Below, in pieces: positions 8,473-11,818 of a DNA stretch of 11,818 nucleotides. Source of the DNA: Cudoniella acicularis (taxonomy: Eukaryota > Ascomycota > Leotiomycetes > Helotiales > Helotiaceae); the NCBI GenBank assembly GCA_013054445.1, contig JAAMPI010001649.1:1-11818 (forward strand). The letters run 5' to 3'. The notes beneath the pieces were generated by a model. That model was not told the DNA's origin and made no database searches. It saw only the letters and a list, made by a program, of their open reading frames with translations. Within the stretch, counting starts at the first letter, position 1, and each line of letters begins with the position of its first letter. The translations under genes and the position numbers were made by a program.

Positions 8473-8516
8473 ACTTGCCGTTTGTCTTGTCAATTGTTCA
8501 GTCAGCAGCTTTCAGT

Positions 8517-10327
8517 ATGTTGTTCTCCGTCGCACTTCCTCTGGCCCTATGCGCCTTCACATTGGCATATGCACATCCTGCTCATGATGCGAAGCTGGGT
8601 GCTGTTGCTTCTGAGAGCTCTGTATGCTCCAACATAGGAATTGATGTTTTGAAAGAGGGCGGAAACGCCGCGGATGCAGTGAGTACAGCTTCCTATCCCC
8701 AATCGACTCCCAAACTGAAATGTGGAATAGCTTGTTGCAACTCAATTCTGCGTTGGCGTGATTGGAATGTATCATTCTGGCGTTGGTGGAGGAGGTTTCA
8801 TGCTTGTTCGCTCGAAGAATGGAAGTTATGAGTTTGTTGACTTTCGAGAGATGGCGCCCGCGGCTGCATTCGAGAGTATGTATTCCCCTCCTCTGTCGAA
8901 TACCAATCTCTCTTTATATGGTGGATTGGCGAGCGGTGTCCCTGGTGAGGTGCGAGGACTAGAACATCTGCATAAGAATTATGGTTCTTTGCCTTGGAAA
9001 CATCTGCTGCAACCTGCCATTAAGCTAGCGAGGTATGGGTTCAATGTGACGGAGGATTTGGTTCGTTACATGGCTTCTGCCACAGTCGGGACATATGATT
9101 TTCTCACGTATGATGAGATGTGGGCGCTCGATTTCGCTCCGAATGGTACCAGACTCGGCCTTGGTGATGTCATGACCAGGAAGCGTTATGCCAACACTCT
9201 TGAGAGTATCGCAGAGTATGGTGGTGATGCTTTCTACCATGGAGCTATCGCAAATGCCACGATCACAGCTCTGCAGAGATCGAACGGGACGATGACGTTG
9301 TCGGATTTGGCAAACTACACGGTTCAGGTCAGACAGCCATCAAACATCACCTACCGAGGCTTCAAGATCCATAGTGGAAGCGCACCCTCTAGTGGAGCGG
9401 TTGTGCTGAGTACTATGAAGATTGTTGAGGGTTATGATATGTCGACCCCTTTTGCGCTAAATCTTTCGACACATTATTTGGACGAGGCAATGCGATTTGC
9501 CTATGGGCAAAGAACACTCCTTGGGGATCCTTCTTTTCTGTCAAATCTCACTACTTACCAGCAAAAGATGGTATCCGAGCAAACGGCCGAGGAAATAAGG
9601 AGCCAAATCGAGGAATTCCACACGCTTAATGCATCTGCTTACAATCCTGCCGGTTATGGTATCCTGACGGACGATGGAACCAGCGCGGTTGTCGCGGCTG
9701 ACAAGAGCGGTCTAACAATTGCGGTCACCTCGACAGTTAATACTCTTTTTGGAAGCATGGTCATGGTACCGGAAACGGGCGTGATTATGAACAATGAAAT
9801 GAATGGTTAGTCTTCGCTATCTAATGTTGGCACTTACTGATTGGACCACGACAGACTTCAGCATACCCAACACAACCAACGCATTCGGTTATATTCCCAG
9901 CGAGGCGAACTTTATTCAGCCGTTCAAGAGGCCTCTCTCCAGCATCTCTCCAACCATCGTCGAGTTCCCAAACGGCACAGTTTACCTGTCCCACGCCAGT
10001 GCAGGTGGCTCTCGCATCATCACAGAAGTCATTCAACATCTCTGGCACGTCCTCGATCAGAACATGACATCAGCTGAATCTCTCGCCCAGCCAAGATTGC
10101 ACGATCAATTAAGCCCAAATACGGTCTCTTTTGAATGGGGAAGTGAGCTCTTTGGAATCCAAGGGTATAGTAACGAGACGACGGCTTTCTTCAGAGAGAT
10201 AGGGGCGAATGTGGCGTTTATCGCACCAGGCAGTACGACGGCGCAAGCTTTGAGGAGGCTGCCGAATGGGACTTTTGAGGGCGCTGGGGAGCCACGACAA
10301 CTTAACAGTGGGGGGTTTGCGGTATAG
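8517..10327 (+). CDS. Secreted or vacuolar gamma-glutamyltranspeptidase (glutathione hydrolase)
   Basis: The enzyme removes the gamma-glutamyl group from glutathione and related peptides, and the proenzyme cleaves itself before its catalytic Thr. Three exons (8517-8678, 8731-9805, 9855-10327) with introns of 52 and 49 nt give 569 residues, the usual family length. Residues 1-19 are a signal peptide. The order is EGGNAADA, SGVGGGGFM, DFREMAP (Arg for the glutamyl carboxylate) and DDGTS with nucleophile Thr371. Then come VNTLFG, NNEMNDFS, SSISP and AGGSRIIT, which build the substrate pocket. About 16 NxS/T sequons indicate passage through the secretory pathway. The position two after Thr371 is Ala where His is common, and Val replaces a later Ser; the key residues I can place are otherwise present. 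Both junctions rejoin conserved blocks (AADA/LVATQFC and NNEMN/DFS). It may act in glutathione breakdown for sulphur and nitrogen recovery, or on extracellular gamma-glutamyl compounds. Confidence 0.93.
8679..8730 (+). other. Intron 1 of the transpeptidase gene
   Basis: A 52-nt intron with donor GTGAGT and acceptor ATAG, with an ACTGAAA branch-like site. Removing it in phase 0 rejoins the conserved GGNAADA and VATQFCVGVIG segments. Confidence 0.9.
9806..9854 (+). other. Intron 2 of the transpeptidase gene
   Basis: A 49-nt intron with donor GTTAGT, branch ACTGAT and acceptor ACAG. Removing it rebuilds the Asp codon of the NNEMNDFS motif, which is needed for substrate binding. Confidence 0.9.
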
Positions 10328-10814
10328 TGGGACTTGCTCTATAAATGTCGTGGAAAGACAAAAAGGATGATTCTCGATGAATGCCATTGGGTGCCAAAAA
10401 GTTGGAAAACCGGTTACGAGTCACGATATGAAAGGGAAGAAGGGGATCAGATTTCAGGAGAATGGCAATCCGTATCGAGATATAGAGACACGGTCAGCAT
10501 TATATTGATAAGTGATAGAAGGAAATCTAAATCGGTCAATGTAAGCAAGCATGACAGCACGCGGCTCTCGGATCGTTTGGCGAAGAAAAGTCCAACTGTT
10601 GTGATTTAGGCGTTACGGCAGACTCTGTATCCGATATGCAGTTCAAGGGGCCTCACCCACGCTTGGCAGTATATTTGGGTTGCACACAATTTTAACTGAT
10701 GGATGGTGTTCGTCCGATCTCACCGCTCTGACAATGCGGTGGCAAGTAGAGGTGGCTTACGTCAAACCCGCGGTATTGGGACCCCAAAGCTTCTCCGCGA
10801 TACGGAAAGCCACC

Positions 10815-10951
10815 ATTGGTCGGCTATTGGCCCTCCTTAAAATGGCCCTCCCACGTGATTATTTACCCGAGCCCAATAGAAGCTCAGATCACGAAGAAGT
10901 CCCTGCGTTGCATGCAAACCGCGAGCAGCGCTTGGCGTATTTCTCCCCAAT
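10815..10951. promoter_or_regulatory. CCAAT boxes with a CACGTG E-box
   Basis: Inverted CCAAT pentamers lie at 10815-10819 and 10826-10830, with direct ones at 10873-10877 and 10947-10951. ATCACGTG is on the minus strand at 10852-10859. The mix of CCAAT (HAP complex) and CACGTG (bHLH) sites 390-530 bp before ATG 11345 fits an upstream activating region. Confidence 0.35.
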
Positions 10952-11086
10952 AAACGGCCTCATCACAATGCGAGCACCAGCATCCTACCCGCCGACAAGG
11001 ATACTTCACTCCCAAGCACGCCCAACGACTTGTGGGCGGCAAGCAGGCCTGCACAACGGCAAGCCCTCTTTTCTATTTCGAGGCGC

Positions 11087-11135
11087 TGCATCGCACTTAT
11101 CGCTATCCGATGCACGAGAGATGCACAGAGATGCA
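11087..11135. repeat. GATGCA cluster with helical spacing
   Basis: GATGCA occurs at 11109-11114, 11120-11125 and 11130-11135, spaced 11 and 10 bp. An inverted copy, TGCATC, lies at 11087-11092. Two of the direct copies share the longer AGAGATGCA. Spacing of one helical turn would place bound proteins on the same face of the DNA. The sites lie about 210-260 bp before ATG 11345. Confidence 0.45.
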
Positions 11136-11212
11136 TGTCAAAATTAACTCTTAGGCGCCTGGCCTTTGACTGGGCCGCCATTTGCTAGAGAAAGTTCATA
11201 CTGTTTTGAAGG

Positions 11213-11219
11213 TATATAG
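11213..11219 (+). promoter_or_regulatory. TATATAG, likely TATA box
   Basis: TATATAG lies about 126 bp upstream of ATG 11345, a reasonable distance for a fungal TATA box with a leader of 60-90 nt. Confidence 0.45.
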
Positions 11220-11344
11220 AGTAGAGCGAGTGCTCCGCGTTTTGTTTGTACCATGGCCTTATAGTAACGGACCTGGTTTCATTTCTTTCGTCTGTTGGTT
11301 TTAAGTTTTGAAGTATCTGGGATACTCAACGAGCAAGTCTCAAG

Positions 11345-11818
11345 ATGACGACCGAGACTTCCAGCGGAAGCGGCAGCGGCAGCGGGAGTGGCAGTGGGCA
11401 ACCGCCTGTGAAGACGGGGTTACAATTGTTTCCTCCCCCACCAAAAAAGAGAAATCCATCGAGGAAACAGAGCACAAGAAGGAATGCGGTTACTCCTCAA
11501 TCGCCTTCACAGTCTGCCGTCGAAAGACCGGAGTCTCCTGCTTTTCCAGATGGTCGACAGTCTTCACTTGAAGGTCGATATTCCCCTCAACCACCTCCTA
11601 CAACTACATCACCTATTACTCAGCCCTCACAAGCACATCTTGCTGCTGAGATTCCTCGATCACAAACCTCCTTCTCCGAAGCTCCTACTCTCGTCCGAAG
11701 CAACAGCAATGCTTCACACAGCTCGACAGCAAAACCAAGAATAACCGGTGGGCCACCCCGAGAAGAACCAGTCATGCGTTCTATATTCCCTCGATACAAC
11801 CCGACTTACCCCTCGAAC
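11345..11818 (+). CDS. N-terminal part of an unrecognised Ser/Pro-rich protein, runs off the window
   Basis: From ATG 11345 the frame stays open for 158 codons to the last base, so the gene continues outside the window. An in-frame TGA 36 nt upstream fixes this as the first possible start. Residues 7-18 are six Ser-Gly dipeptides. A basic patch follows (PPPPKKRNPSRKQSTRR), which could serve as a nuclear localisation signal. A long Ser/Pro/Gln/Thr-rich, probably disordered stretch comes next, with several SP or TP sites for proline-directed kinases. The last residues, PREEPVMRSIFPRYNPTYP, look more ordered and resemble a conserved block entering a folded domain. I cannot name the family from this portion. 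The TATA box and CCAAT/GATGCA clusters upstream support expression. No intron is evident in the visible part. Confidence 0.7.
   Translation, partial: MTTETSSGSGSGSGSGSGQPPVKTGLQLFPPPPKKRNPSRKQSTRRNAVTPQSPSQSAVERPESPAFPDGRQSSLEGRYSPQPPPTTTSPITQPSQAHLAAEIPRSQTSFSEAPTLVRSNSNASHSSTAKPRITGGPPREEPVMRSIFPRYNPTYPSN

Larger units (their letters stand above)
7449..8516. other. Intergenic region before the gamma-glutamyltranspeptidase gene
   Basis: About 7449-7750 is a G/T-rich stretch, likely the 3' untranslated region of the preceding gene. The remainder holds the promoter of the transpeptidase gene. There is a paired GATA site at 8344-8359, two CCTAGG palindromes near 7772 and 8278, a minimal ATG-TGA frame at 8425-8430 and a 29-nt pyrimidine tract at 8444-8472. 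A minus-strand open frame at 7864-8199 has no recognisable domain, and I do not call it. Confidence 0.5.
10328..11344. other. Intergenic region upstream of the Ser/Pro-rich gene
   Basis: There is no convincing gene in these 1017 nt. An open frame at 10680-11147 lacks an ATG start and any recognisable domain. The second half is dense in promoter-type motifs: four CCAAT pentamers, an ATCACGTG site, a TTGCATGCAA palindrome (10908-10917), a GATGCA cluster and a TATATAG box. Confidence 0.5.

Noticed and set aside
10334..10609. 91-codon frame just after the transpeptidase stop
   Set aside because: Its Lys/Arg/Ser-rich translation looks random, and its position fits a 3' untranslated region.
10680..11147. 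155-codon open frame on the plus strand
   Set aside because: It begins with TTG rather than ATG, shows no domain or gene-like composition, and overlaps a dense promoter-like region.
1..11818. A biosynthetic, defence or mobile-element cluster
   Set aside because: No transposase, reverse transcriptase, terminal repeats, synthase or tailoring enzymes are present. The genes are unrelated in pathway and separated by ordinary intergenic distances.

Overview
This window looks like nuclear DNA of a filamentous ascomycete (Pezizomycotina). Every confident gene has short spliceosomal introns of 49 to 84 nt with GTRNGT-like or GTTTGT donors, branch sites resembling CTAAC or CTGAT, and YAG acceptors. 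The core promoters carry pyrimidine tracts. The gene families are typical of this group: a fungal PAF-acetylhydrolase-like enzyme, a Vps3844 (DUF3844) protein and a secreted gamma-glutamyltranspeptidase. A leotiomycete (Helotiales-like) host is a guess from protein flavour only. There are no tRNA, rRNA, CRISPR or transposon genes.

Layout. (1) Minus strand, 1-1707: a PAF-acetylhydrolase-like gene with recognisable catalytic Ser, Asp and His motifs. It is broken by two frameshifts, one inside the GHSFG nucleophile elbow, and by an early stop followed by a basic tail still open in frame. It is either a young pseudogene or a sequence with base-call errors. (2) Minus strand, 2636-3878: a two-exon Vps3844-family ER/vacuolar-sorting membrane protein of 396 residues. 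(3) Plus strand, 4246-5573: a four-exon, 389-residue protein with one membrane helix and a mitochondrial-type N-terminus, of unknown function, divergent from gene 2. (4) Plus strand, 6878-7448: a two-exon, 172-residue, disordered Ser/Pro/Ala-rich protein with three spaced copies of an RNxG motif and an acidic, aromatic C-terminus. Its 1.3 kb upstream region contains nine same-strand TATTGT elements within 351 bp. (5) Plus strand, 8517-10327: a three-exon gamma-glutamyltranspeptidase of 569 residues with an intact catalytic core and a pair of GATA sites upstream. (6) Plus strand, 11345 to beyond the window: the N-terminal 158 residues of an unrecognised disordered Ser/Pro-rich protein.

The genes do not form an obvious pathway or cluster; they look like ordinary neighbours in a fungal chromosome. 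The best candidates for something undescribed are the repeat-bearing gene 4 together with its TATTGT array. The state of the PAF-acetylhydrolase gene and the orphan mitochondrial-type protein (gene 3) come next. I see no clear sign of a novel defence, mobile or biosynthetic system.
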